A stretch of 64,000 nucleotides of DNA from contig JAOBSW010000238.1 in assembly GCA_026214975.1 (NCBI GenBank), positions 60,406 through 124,405 on the forward strand, read 5' to 3'. The position numbers were made by a program, and so were the translations under genes. The notes below the pieces were generated by a model. It did no database searches. It was given only the letters and a program-made list of their open reading frames with translations, and was not told where the DNA came from. This document shows, piece by piece, positions 23,548 to 33,793 of this stretch; the first letter of the stretch is position 1; each line of letters starts with the position of its first letter. The DNA comes from Gentiana macrophylla (lineage: Eukaryota > Streptophyta > Magnoliopsida > Gentianales > Gentianaceae).

Positions 23548-23840
23548 AGTTGGAGAGACCTTTCGTGACTTTTAAGGGCGATGGATTAGAGGGTTCATGG
23601 GAAGAAACATCATTTACGTTGCAGAGCTGATGACCACAAGAGAAGCTCTTAGAATTTCGTGGGATTTAGAGATCAAGAAACTGATCATTGAGTCTGATTC
23701 TATATCAGTTGTGCAAGCCATTGACGGGATCATATCATAGGTTGTAACGAGAGATTTCTTGTGCTTCATGACATCGTCCCGATGCTGAAGAAGGAGTACT
23801 GGTAAGTCCCTCATTATTCAGAGCCAGAGATCGATCCTTT
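23548..23840 (+). pseudogene. LINE-type RNase H domain relic
   Basis: The plus-strand translation gives GRWIRGFMGRNI, then VAELMTTREALRISWDLEIKK, LIIESDSISVVQAIDG and a stop at 23738-23740. A shifted frame continues with FLVLHDIVPMLKKEYW. This is the GRW...GF, AEL-helix and ESDS portion of a plant RVT_3 RNase H domain (non-LTR retrotransposon ORF2 C-terminus). Stops before and after, and the lack of RT upstream, show it is a fragment. It ends about 70 bp from the Copia element at 23909. Confidence 0.7.
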
Positions 23841-23913
23841 CAAGTACTTAAGGGAAAGTGTTCCATCAAGTACAAGTGAACTAACCACATACTTTAAATT
23901 TGAAAATGATCTA

Positions 23914-24116
23914 ACTTAAGTTTTGGGAAAAACATTCAATACATTCATTTCTTAGTGTTAAGGATATATATGTTACCCTAAAACACAAGCCCAAGATACA
24001 ATCATAAACAGGCCCAAGTACACTAACTAACTAGCCCATGACTTTCTTCCCAAGACACTTAACTAAAAGGAGAAATAATACCAAACTAATACAATAACAA
24101 GTATTACACTTTAACA
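23914..24116 (-). repeat. 3' LTR of the Ale-like Copia element
   Basis: 203 bp. On the minus strand it starts TGTTAAAGTG and ends CTTAAGT. It matches 28784-28989 except for a patch near 24012-24030 and two homopolymer differences. The adjoining polypurine tract lies at 24117-24129 (GTTTGAGGGGA on the minus strand). Confidence 0.93.
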
Positions 24117-24129
24117 TCCCCTCAAACGA

Positions 24130-24774
24130 AGGTGGTGTCAACCACATTGAGTTTGTGCCGAATTCTGCAAACTTGGAGTGAGACAGAGGCTTGGTGAAGC
24201 GATCAGCTGATGCAGTCTGGCTTTGAAGGAATGTAGGCAACACTAAAGCGACTTTCTTGCAACCAAGTCTCTCGATGTAATGAACGCCCCGGCTCTATGT
24301 GTTTAGTCCTGGAATGAAAAATGGGGTTGTAGGCCAGGGGCTTGAGCTCCCAGATTGTCACACCATGAGACTGGGACAGATTGAAGTGGCCACTTGATTT
24401 CAGAGAGAAGGGACCTGATCCATTGGATTTCTGATCCCACATTTGCAAGAGCTCTATACTCACTTTCTGTACTAGATCGAGCCACGACTTGTTGCTTTTG
24501 AGCTCCATGAAACAAGTGAATCACCTAAATAAACACAATAACCAATTTGTAGATCTCCGTCAATAAGATTACGCCCGGTCAAGATCCGAGTATGCGGTAA
24601 GATGGTGAGTGGAGCAGCTTTGAAATCTGAGACCATCTTTGCGCAGGTGCCTTTCACATATCTGAGGATCCTCTTGAGGCATTGCCAATGAGCTTCTCTG
24701 GGTGCCTGCATAAACTGACTTAACACATTAACAGCAAAGGTTAAATGCAGTGCAGTAAGAGTAAGATATTGCAA
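24130..24774 (-). pseudogene. Copia RNase H domain, frameshifted
   Basis: The minus-strand frames read, in order: LSQFMQAPREAHWQCLKRIL and RYVKGT (about 24750-24650), YCVYLGDSLVSWSSK, QQVVARSSTESEYRALANV (24500-24440, the RSSTESEYRA hallmark) and IQWIRSLLSEI. Further motifs of the C-terminal end (RTKHIE, VAYIPS, FTKPLSHSKFAEF) lie down to about 24150. The reading frame changes at least three times, so no intact enzyme is encoded. Confidence 0.85.
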
Positions 24775-25003
24775 AGGTGCCCCAAGATACTTACATCTGA
24801 TGAAGGATTTGTCATGAGAGGACTATCCTCTCCGAATACAATTTTGCGAGTGGTAGCCAAGGGTAGTAGGACATGGTTTTAAATTTCCCAAGTCCAACTG
24901 TCAGCGGTTTCACGGCAAAGATACATACTCTGGTGAAGAAACAAACCAGAGGAATCCCTATATGCTTCTAACCCCAGGAAATGGCTAATCTGCCCAAGAT
25001 CCT

Positions 25004-25846
25004 TCAAGGCAAACTTAGAATGTAAGAGATCAGTGAATCTTTTGATAACTTGACTGTCATTCCCTGTGATGAGGATGTCATCAACATATATAAGAACATC
25101 TGAATCTTAGATCGATGATGAAAAACAAGCGGTGAGCTATCTGCCCTGGATTGCTTGAAGTTCCACTTTGCCACAAGTTGATTTTTCAGTGCATCAAACC
25201 ATGCCCTAGGTGCTTGTTTGAGCCCATACAGTGCTTTTTGTAAGCAACACACATAGTGTGGTTTGTCCACATCTGCATACCCTTCAGGTTGAGGCATAAA
25301 AACTTCTTCTGTCAGATTCCCATTTAAAAAGGCATTATTTATATCAAGTTGATGTATGGGCCACTGCAAGGATACTGCAACAGTGAGGATAATTCTGATA
25401 GTAGGGGCCTTGGCAACTGGGCTGAAGGTTTCAAAATAATCAAGGCCATAGGTTTGACTGAACCCCTTGGCTACTAGCCTAGCCTTATGTTTTGCAACAC
25501 TCCCATCAGTGTTCAGTTTTACTTTGAAAATCCACTTGTTCCCTACTAGTTTCTGACTTGGAGAAGGTGGTACCAACTTCCATGTTTTGTTTTGACTGAG
25601 GGCCTTGAACTCCTCATCCATTGCCTTTTTCCATATGGGATCCTTGAGGGCATCAGATGCCTTTGTGGGTTCAGTAGGATAAGGTAAGCATTTACCATGA
25701 GCTACATAGGAGAAGATCTTTTTTGGTTTGTGGATTCCATCCTTACCCCTAGTACGCATAGGATGTAAGTTTGGAGGAGAATGAGGTGGTGAAGAAGTGG
25801 AGGAAGCTGATGAGTGGGAGTTTTGTGTGGATAAGGAAGGGATCAC
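25004..25846 (-). pseudogene. Copia reverse transcriptase domain
   Basis: A 280-codon frame carrying RT block by block: SDALKDPIWKKAMDEEFKAL, KTWKLVPPSPSQKLVGNKWI, KHKARLVAKGFSQTYGLDY, ETFSPVAKAPTIRIIL, QLDINNAFLNGNLTEEVFM, QPEGY, LQKALYGLKQAPRAWFDAL and LVFHHRSKIQMFLYML. The Tyr-x-Asp-Asp catalytic segment that should follow is out of frame (about 25085-25070), with the frame ending soon after at 25004. Reverse transcription of the element RNA would be its role. The frameshift at the active site abolishes it as sequenced. Confidence 0.92.
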
Positions 25847-26330
25847 ATTTGGAGATTGACTAGATGCAGTGGAAGTATGGTTTGAGGATGGAGTGTGTGT
25901 TGAAGAATAAGAGGAACTTGATGGAGAGGGGCCCTTGCACTAGGAGGACTTGGTTGGGACTTGGGACAGAACCCCTGTTTGAGTGGAGAGGAGGAACTTA
26001 CAGTGGGACAGTATTGAGGATGGATCAGGATGAGGAAATCTCGGGGTTTGTAAGAACAGGTGGAATAACAAGGGAGGTAGGAAGTTGTAGGAAGTGTATG
26101 AATATCGTGAACAAAAGCAGGAATGGAAGACCTTTTAGGGAAGGAAAATCGACTCATTGAACTTTACATCCCTAGATATGTATAGTCTTTGTGAACTAGG
26201 ATCAAGACAGAGAAAACCTTTATGGTTTGGACTCAACCCAAGATAAATGCACTTAGTGGTATGAAACTGGAACTTTTGGCTTTGATAGGGTCTTAGATAA
26301 GGAAAACAGCACATCCAAACACTTTCAAGT

Positions 26331-26900
26331 TTAGGTAATCAGTTGTCTTTTGAATATCGATTCATAGGGAGATTTCTGTCCTAAGAGAGGTGTAGGAAGA
26401 ATATTGATCGGATGTGTAGCATATTGGAATGCATGCCACCAAAACTTGAGAGGTAAGGATGCCTTGGCTAGTAAGGTGAGACCCATTTCGTTGATATGCC
26501 TATGCTTCCTCTCAACCCTACCATTTCGACTATGAGCATGAGAGGACAGGGGGTGTCTAAAAATGATACCAAGAGTCTTCAAGTGTGGTTCAAAGGTCCT
26601 AAATTCTCCCCCCCAATCAGACTGAAGACACTTAATCTTAGTATTAAATTGGTTTTCAACAAGAGCTTTAAAATGTAGAAAAGCTTGCCAAGCATCAGAT
26701 TTTAATTTTAGAGGATACACCCAGACATACCTACCTAGAGTCATCAAGAAACTGAATATAGTACAGAAAACCACTAGAACTTTGAAGCAGGTTGGGCCCC
26801 ACAGATCAAGACATGAATAAGGTCTAACAAATTTGCAGCTCTAGATAAGGAATTTTGATAAGGTAGAGCATGCATTTTACCCAACCGACAAGCATCACAA
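26331..26900 (-). pseudogene. Copia integrase core
   Basis: The minus frame at 26774-26331 shows the DDE integrase core: RYVWVYPLKLKSDAWQAFLHF, KIKCLQSDWGGEFRTFEPHL (second catalytic Asp in QSDWGGEF), IIFRHPLSSHAHSRNGRVER (catalytic Glu in GRVERKHRH), LPLKFWWHAFQYATHPINIL and PTPLLGQKSPYESIF. The first catalytic Asp lies upstream in another frame. The segment between it and RT (25847-26330) is also read in shifted frames (NFPIKSSIP-type spacer, Ser/Pro-rich). Confidence 0.9.
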
Positions 26901-26935
26901 AATGTAAAATCGAATTCAAAAATTTATTGCATTTT

Positions 26936-27500
26936 TTAAGACAAGACTAAGAACAACTGGTGAAGGTGGTGGCCAAGCCTTTCATGCCAGAGATTTACAG
27001 ACTCTTTCTTAACTTGAAAGCTACTGGGAGACTGACTCAAGGCTGTAGATGACTGAACAGTGGCTGTAAAAGACTGATGGAGACGCTTGGATTGAGGAGA
27101 GCTTGTGGATGGAGATTGGATTGGAGGAATCAACAGCTGATAGAGACCATTGTTAACCTTGCCTTCCAGAAGGACCTTCCCTGTGGTTTTGTCCTTAACA
27201 AAACAAGAACCAGAATGGAATTCAATGAAGCATAAGTTATCATGAGTAAGCTTAGACACAGATATGAGATTTTTAGTTATTTTAGGGACATGAAGAATGT
27301 TTTTAAGTTTGATTTGAGAGTTAGGTGTTCTAAGAAAAGTATGACCAGTGTTAGCAATAGGTAAGTGCTCACCATTTCCTACAGTAAGGGCATCTGATCC
27401 TTCATAAGCAGAGTTGATATGCAAGTTGTTGGTCGAAGTTATATGACTAGTAGCTCCAATTGTCAAAGATACCACTTGGATCACCAATGATGATCTCTGG
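26936..27500 (-). pseudogene. Copia protease and GAG-pre-integrase
   Basis: From about 27487 the frame reads GATSHITSTNNLHINSAY, VGNGEHLPIANTGHT, KLKNILHVPKITKNLISVSK, CFIEFHSGSCFVKDKTTGK, LLEGKVNNGLYQL and then VNLWHERLGHH. That is the end of the aspartic protease followed by the His/zinc GAG-pre-integrase motif. The catalytic Asp just before GATSH is lost to indels in this sequence. The frame ends at 26936 in a shift before integrase. Confidence 0.88.
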
Positions 27501-27559
27501 TGAGGCTAGATAAGCGAAGATTCCTCTGTGTTCCATCTTCCCGAGTGGGATTGACATTT

Positions 27560-28765
27560 GAATCAAACCTATGCCAAAGACTTTGCAAGCAATATGACCA
27601 ACTTTATTGCAAATCGACATGTGGGCTTGGGGCCATTAGGATTTCGAGTATTTCTTTGGTGAAGAACCACCGATCTACCTCCTGCCTCGCCGCTTCTACC
27701 GAACCTCTTCCTCTACCTCTGCTTTGGTATCTTGATAACCTCCTCTGTTGTTAGTATAACCACCTCTTCCGATTACTCCCAAGCACTCTATTTGTAACCA
27801 CATGAGCAGAGTGTCCAAATTCGAGAACCAGTGGAAGGGTTAAAGCGGGCAATCAAGTGTTCATGAGTAAGAAGTTGAGCCTGCACTTCTTGCCATGAAA
27901 GAGAACCTATCGAGAAGTAAGATTGACAATAATCGACTCGTAGTCCTTACCAGTGCCTCACAGAAGCGGCAAGGATGAGTTACGATTTGGTGATAGGGTA
28001 TATGCGCTGCAGCCAGCCCATCCATCGAATACGACTTCATCTGACCAAGATAATCCATCATAGACTTGCTTCCCTTCTCTGTTCTGGTTAGAGCAGTCTT
28101 CAATTGCAGCATCTTGGCCTCAGATTGACTGTTGAAAAGGGTTTCAAGGGTGACCCAGACTTCTCTAGAGAATTGCACCCAATCACCTCGGTGAGAGCTT
28201 GTTCATCATCATCGACTCATGAGCCAACCCATGAGTAAACTATCTGTAGTGGTCCAAATCTCAAAGGCCGGATTCTTGACTGGAGTAGAAGGAGAAAATG
28301 GGCCAGCAGCAGTGGTCATAACAAATTCTGGTGGAGGAGAAGCGGTGCCCAGGAGATATCCATCAAGGCGGTGGCCTCGAGCGATGGGCGAGCAGTTGAT
28401 TTCCACAAAAGAAAATTGTTCGATCGAGTTTTATCGAAGCGAGTTTGAGGAAGATGACCTCCAAAAGGATTTAGGTTAGCAGTTGGACTTCCAGGGGTGA
28501 TCGGTACAGCAGAACCAGGTCGAGAGAAGAACGGAATGTCAAGCATCGCTCCAGAGGAAAAAATCGAACCGGGAATGTAGGGTTGCGATGAGAACCCGGT
28601 GGCAAATGGCAAGGACGGGAACGATGAAACAAGGTTTGGATAGGCATTACTGAGACTTGCAGAAATAGGTGTTTGTGTGGTGACAGTGGAGACTGCATTT
28701 TCTTCAGAGATTGGAGGATCAGAGGAGACCGGTGGTGTTCCGGCTCCGGCAGTGGCGGTGGCCAT
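27560..28765 (-). pseudogene. Copia gag with zinc-knuckle remnant
   Basis: It starts at an ATG (28765) 5 bp inside the primer site with a Ser/Pro/Thr-rich leader, then RTNFLLWKST-like and MLQLKTALTRTEKGSKSMMD, YLGQMKSYSMDGLAAAHIPY (about 28178-28000). These are the UBN2-type gag helices of Ale elements. Frame changes lie near 28400, 28200 and 27980. A degenerate CCHC knuckle (CNKVGHIAC) is visible around 27590-27625. Minus-strand frames end before the protease at about 27500. Confidence 0.85.
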
Positions 28766-28770
28766 CTAGA

Positions 28771-28783
28771 GGCTCTGATACCA
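28771..28783 (-). promoter_or_regulatory. Primer-binding site, initiator Met tRNA
   Basis: The minus strand reads TGGTATCAGAGCC directly after the LTR end. This is the standard plant Copia primer site complementary to the 3' end of initiator tRNA-Met. Confidence 0.92.
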
Positions 28784-28989
28784 ACTTAAGTTTTGGGAAA
28801 AACATTCAATACATTCATTTCTTAGTGTTAAGGATATATATGTTACCCTAAAACACAAGCCCAAGATACAATCATAAACAGGCCCAATCACACACTAAGC
28901 CAGGCCCATGACTTTTTCTTCCCAAGACACTTAACTAAAAGGGAGAAATAATACCAAACTAATACAATAACAAGTATTACACTTTAACA
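28784..28989 (-). repeat. 5' LTR of the Ale-like Copia element
   Basis: 206 bp, the partner of 23914-24116. It is followed by the ATCTA target copy at 28990-28994. On the minus strand the interior contains TATATATCC (about 28838), a possible promoter element. Confidence 0.93.
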
Positions 28990-28994
28990 ATCTA

Positions 28995-31900
28995 AGTGTA
29001 GATTTTTATTTTCAAAACTACGTCGTTTTGTTAATAATGTCTAAAAACAATTGTACTTGAGTAAACATTTCCCTAAAATGCTCGAGAGGATCCTTGCCCC
29101 GTTTTTCTTCCCCTTTATTTTTCAGAAAATGTCAGAGAAAATGGAAGAAGAAAATAAGCCACACTACTTAGGGTCTGTCTTCTTCCAAGAGATTAAACCC
29201 TTTTTTTTAATTTCTTTCTTTAGGTCTTTGATCCTCGTCGTTGACGTTTAAATGTGAAATATATAAGAAAATCTACAAAACCAATGCAGATGCTCTTCCT
29301 CCAAGTCTTAGCATTAATTCCACATAGTAATGGTGTTTCCCGTTTCTCAAGGATGTGGTTCCACACTACCCATTTACGGCGTTGACGGATTCATGATCAA
29401 GTATATATGCTTTGTCTACCTTTTTGCAAGAATTAAGATAGTATTCAAAACGGGATCATGCATCTAGTTAATTAAATACTTAAAAGGGGATTATATGGCA
29501 AAATAATCTTGAGATCGCCATAGTATCAAATGTACTCAATTCTCAACGGTTTATAGTATTTGTCAACCATACGTACGTGGAAACCACCTTAATTTAGGCA
29601 CTAATGTCATTGCTTGTGGAATAGTGGACAAGGAGCCTAGGTTGACTAGATTTTTTTTTTCCTCCCCCTTCATGTGTACATGTAAGTTGGTCTTTATTGT
29701 CAATAAAACGATAGTTGCTCGTTCAAAACTCTATATAAAGTCTACACCAACACCCTTAAGATGGTGCTTACCGTTAAGGCCGAGCCGTCCCACAACAGGT
29801 GTTAAAATGTGGCAGGTTGTAATTGGATAGCAGTATCCGAAAACATATTTTGAGGATGATCTAAAGCGCTCATGGTATCATTATGAATATACAAACCGAA
29901 AATGTGAAAACCCAAAAATATACAAATTAATTAAACCCAATTGAGACGTGATCATATGTCCGCCCGCCACTATCTATATCTATATAGCCCGGTGTCGTGC
30001 AGCCAGGAGCTAATCCAGTACAAAAGAACTTCTGTGTCCGTCGGTAAGGGACGTCTTGCGAATTGTGGATTTTTGGTTGTGAGTGTTTTTAGTTTTTTCA
30101 ATATTTATTACAAATGATTAAATGTGATGAAATGGTGTTGATGCTTATTTGATGTAGTGTTTCAGGCGTAACTATGTCATTTTCCGCTTTAATTTATCAG
30201 TACATGGTAATTCACCATCCTTGTATAACAAACTTACTATTGTCACGATAATTTTATTGTAAATTTCTACGTGTGTGTTTAAACAACAATCCGGTACACG
30301 ATTGTTCATAATATCGGATCAACACAAGTATATGGGAGGAGCCCCAACATTACCAAAAACTCAAGAAATTATGATTGGGGCGGATGGGATCCAAACATGT
30401 TCTTGTAGCTTGTTCTACTGATTTTCCTTAATATAATAACATTTTTTCGCTTAGGAAAAATTTTATATGAGAAAAATGAATCTCTTGATATGATGATGAG
30501 AGAAACATTGATGAATGTCCAATTTGAGACAAAATATGAATTCTAATATGTATGGCTCCTTACGTCGGATTGCATGCACATGGCCTAAGCTTGAGCTTGT
30601 TTTTAATACTATGCTAAAAATACATGTCCAACAACATATAAGAGGGTGAGCTTTCACCTCAAAACCTAATTACGGATCGCAACTACACTATATAAGTGAT
30701 TACGGCGTTAATGGTGGTTTATTATAAGTCCGAACTTTAATCGTTTCACCACGAAATTTGAATATGTAAGGTAGTTCACCATATATCTTGAATCCTCTTA
30801 TACATAACTCTTATGATCGAGAGAGACCGCATAGATGTAGCATCTTGTGGCCTAACGATTTATTAATTAGCAAAGGTGGAGTGATTGTTAGGGAATTTCG
30901 TCCCGGATGTCCAGTAGTGGAGTTGATGGAGGTACGTAAATTAGGTCCACGATCAAGGCTTGTAATAATATGAATGTTGTGCATGACTTGCAACAATTAT
31001 AAGATGTTGGAGAATGGAGAGCGTGTCATTATATGCACGCTATGAGCCTTGGAATGTTCTTAAGGCCGTGTTCTTAATGTGTAATTAAGAGATGAAAGGG
31101 GGATATTTATGACTATATATGGTTGCTATTAGCTAAAACATCAGCTACCGGAATCGTATTGTTTAGGCATTTACACTTTAACATTTTAAGCTTTGACTAA
31201 TTATTTAAAAATAAAAAATAAAAGAGCTAGTCACTTAAAAATCTTTCTTATAAATAAATGGTAATCGGCAGGTAAATACACTAATAATATTCCTTATTGC
31301 AACCTTAAACATTTTATTATAATCTTTGATTATTTGTATATCCAAACTACTTTTTTTTTGGGGGGAGTGAAAATGATACCACCTCATGCGCGCGCCATTA
31401 AAGCTCTGCTGGAATGAATAACTTTTCTTGTGCTTAAAAGTAAATTATAGAATTTTAATTAAAAAGAAAAGAACATAAAATTAACCCGCCTTTCGGCAGC
31501 ATCCCATGCAATCTCTGAGTTGTACTACAATAACATATGTTAAAAGTATTGTTGGACGTATATTTGTGTCTGCCATCAACACTTTCTGTATTTTAAAGTG
31601 TTCTGTTCTTTTAAACATGATAGCACTAAAGGATGTGTATAAGAAATGTAATGCTACAATTGTCGTAACCGGTGGCAGACCCGGATTTAATTTTTTTTTT
31701 TTCTTCTTGAAAGCGACTGAAACAAATTCAAGATCGAAATTAGGGATATTAATAATCGTTTTCGGATCGGTGATGATTTACATCGACATCCACATTAGTG
31801 CACTTGGTTTGCCTCGATCAGAATAACAACGATTGTATTAAATGGATGGACGCGATCTATTCAACTCGCGTGATACACATTTTTACTACACGAAAGATAT

Positions 31901-32139
31901 TAAGGCTAGCTATTGGCTATTGTATGGTTTGATAATCCCGTATGGCCTTTTTTATTTTTTATTTCAACCATATCTTTCAAACCACCAAGCACAAAATTTC
32001 ATGCATGCTTAATAACTGATTGGCGCAAATTTAGGGATTTCTTACCAAATCAATGAATATTAGTAATGGAAATTAGTTAGCCGCCATGACCTTTACATCC
32101 TAAAAGAAACAAATTGGTCACTCTAAACTATAAACAGAA
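28995..32139. other. Intergenic stretch upstream of the expansin array
   Basis: No gene is supported. Open frames of 60-106 codons (for example 30788-30973 and 31506-31826) have no recognisable domains. There are scattered poly-T and A/T tracts (29650, 31350, 31690). No transposon termini were recognised. Confidence 0.6.
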
Positions 32140-32923
32140 ACCTTTAGCTATGGCAATTGCATGTGCATGTAGGACCCCTGACTACAGCAGTTGGTAGTTT
32201 GAGTGGAACTCCTGCATGTGCCTTATATCTTGTTATTTGTATACCCATCCATTTCCAATTTCCCAAAATAAGTAAACAATTTTGCCATACAATTTTTGTG
32301 TGTTGCTTAAGCCTCTTTTATTTTCTAGGATAACGCCATGATCACAACCCCTCGGACACAACAGGTGTAAAACACCATTGATCGTGATGTAGATCCCACT
32401 GATAATAATGTAAGCCATCATAATTAATGGTTTAAAACGTGTTTACGAAGGCGTAGGCGGACGCAGGATCTCGGGTAGAGGTCGATAAAAATTTAAAGGG
32501 TAAAAAAAAATTTACGGAAATGCTAAACTCTACATGATACTTTGGTTGTCAGATGTAGGTCCGCCAGTGCTGGCGGCGAGGTTAGCTACAAGAATTGTAT
32601 TTCTTCAGTATGCTCCACAGAACATTGTTGTGTCAAATGTGAAAGAACATATTAACATGGAATGGCCATACTAACATATGATTTGTTACTTATTGGAGTG
32701 ATAATACAAAGAATTTTTCACCTAGTGTAAATCTTACATGACAGTGCCATTTTCTACTATACCTGAAATGCCCAGTATAATCTTAACTGCCATTTTTCAG
32801 GTACCTCTTTTTCTATATAAAGCATAGCCCTTTCATCCAAAATGCACCAAACATCTCCCTCCTTCTCCTCCAAGTATTCCTTAACCATTCTTCATTTCTA
32901 CATATTCCCATATTTTCTCCCAA
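32140..32923 (+). promoter_or_regulatory. Promoter and 5' leader of expansin copy 1
   Basis: A TATA box TATATAAA lies at 32814-32821, 103 bp before the start codon. Segments at about 32155-32230 and 32310-32420 align with the region upstream of copy 2 (35905-35990 and 36060-36160), so the promoter was duplicated with the gene. Copy 1 carries about 250 extra bases between these blocks and the TATA box. An out-of-frame ATG lies at 32842, close to the expected transcription start. Confidence 0.8.
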
Positions 32924-33793
32924 ATGGCACCATTCTCTTTTCTATCTTTCTTCATTTTCATTTTCTTTGCCATTTGCATCCAAGAAATTTCTGCAGATTA
33001 CGGCGGATGGCAAACAGCACATGCAACTTTTTATGGAGGGGGTGATGCATCTGGTACAATGGGGGGTGCCTGTGGATATGGAAACTTATATAGCCAAGGC
33101 TATGGTACTAACACTGCAGCTTTAAGTACTGCTTTATTCAACAATGGATTAAGCTGTGGTGCATGCTATGCTATTAAATGCAGTCCAACCGGTGATCCCA
33201 GATCGTGTATAAATGGAATGATTACAGTAACCGCAACGAATTTCTGCCCGCCTAATAGTGAAGGCGGATGGTGTGATCCTCCTCGCCAACATTTTGATTT
33301 AGCTGAACCTGCTTTCTTGCAGATTGCTCAATACAGAGCCGGCGTTGTTCCTGTTAACTTCATGAGGTATACTTAACATACTCGTAATTAAATAGTAGTA
33401 CAACAGTTGATACAACAGTTTTATAAGTTTTAATTTATATAATATAAGTTGGTTTATTAAGATGTTTTTTTTGTTTTGCAATGTGACAGGGTACCATGTA
33501 GAAAGAAGGGTGGAATCAGATTTGTGATAAATGGGCATTCATACTTCAACTTGGTGCTAGTAACAAATGTAGGAGGTGCTGGAGATGTCCATTCTGTATC
33601 GATCAAAGGATCAAGAACAGGGTGGCAACAAATGTCAAGAAACTGGGGGCAAAATTGGCAAAGCAATGGTTACCTCAATGGACAGAGCCTGTCCTTCCAG
33701 GTGACCACAAGTGATGGCAGAACTGTTACTAGCAATAACGTGGCACCGGCTAACTGGCAGTTCGGACAAACGTTCGAAGGGGCTCAATTTTGA
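32924..33793 (+). CDS. EXPA: Alpha-expansin, tandem copy 1
   Basis: A secreted cell-wall-loosening protein that acts without hydrolysis on cellulose-xyloglucan contacts during acid growth. Two exons, 32924-33366 and 33490-33793, with a GT-AG intron of 123 bp splitting an Arg codon. The spliced product is 248 residues, normal for the family. Residues 1-24 are a signal peptide (hydrophobic [16 protein letters not shown], cut after ISA). Next comes the GH45-like domain: [22 protein letters not shown], conserved Cys residues and the [13 protein letters not shown] motif. The C-terminal CBM63-like domain follows: [21 protein letters not shown]-type [19 protein letters not shown], and a [10 protein letters not shown] ending. 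Compared with copy 2 it lacks about five residues in the FCPPN-GGWC loop. The start is the only ATG giving the signal peptide. Subgroup not determined. Confidence 0.97.
33367..33489 (+). other. Expansin copy 1 intron
   Basis: Donor AG|GTATAC and acceptor GTGACAG|GG. It lies at the family's conserved 'FMR-VPC' position. The other common alpha-expansin intron, upstream in the GH45-like domain, is absent in both copies. Confidence 0.9.

Larger units (their letters stand above)
23909..28994 (-). mobile_element. Complete Ty1/copia element, Ale/RE1-like, frameshifted
   Basis: Bounded by a perfect 5-bp target duplication, ATCTA (23909-23913 and 28990-28994). LTRs at 23914-24116 and 28784-28989 (203 and 206 bp) are almost identical. 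The initiator-Met primer site (28771-28783) and a polypurine tract next to 24116 give minus orientation. Gag, protease, integrase, RT and RNase H follow in Copia order. Short LTRs and the MRTRGKDGIHKPKK start of RT match the Ale (RE1) lineage. The coding region is interrupted by several single-base indels. Near-identical LTRs argue that the insertion is young. Confidence 0.93.

Noticed and set aside
25864..26160. Plus-strand frame of 98 codons
   Set aside because: Antisense shadow of the Copia region between integrase and RT on the minus strand.
32842..33045. Separate small gene overlapping the expansin start
   Set aside because: Out-of-frame upstream ATG overlapping expansin exon 1. Its ATG lies at or before the expected transcription start.
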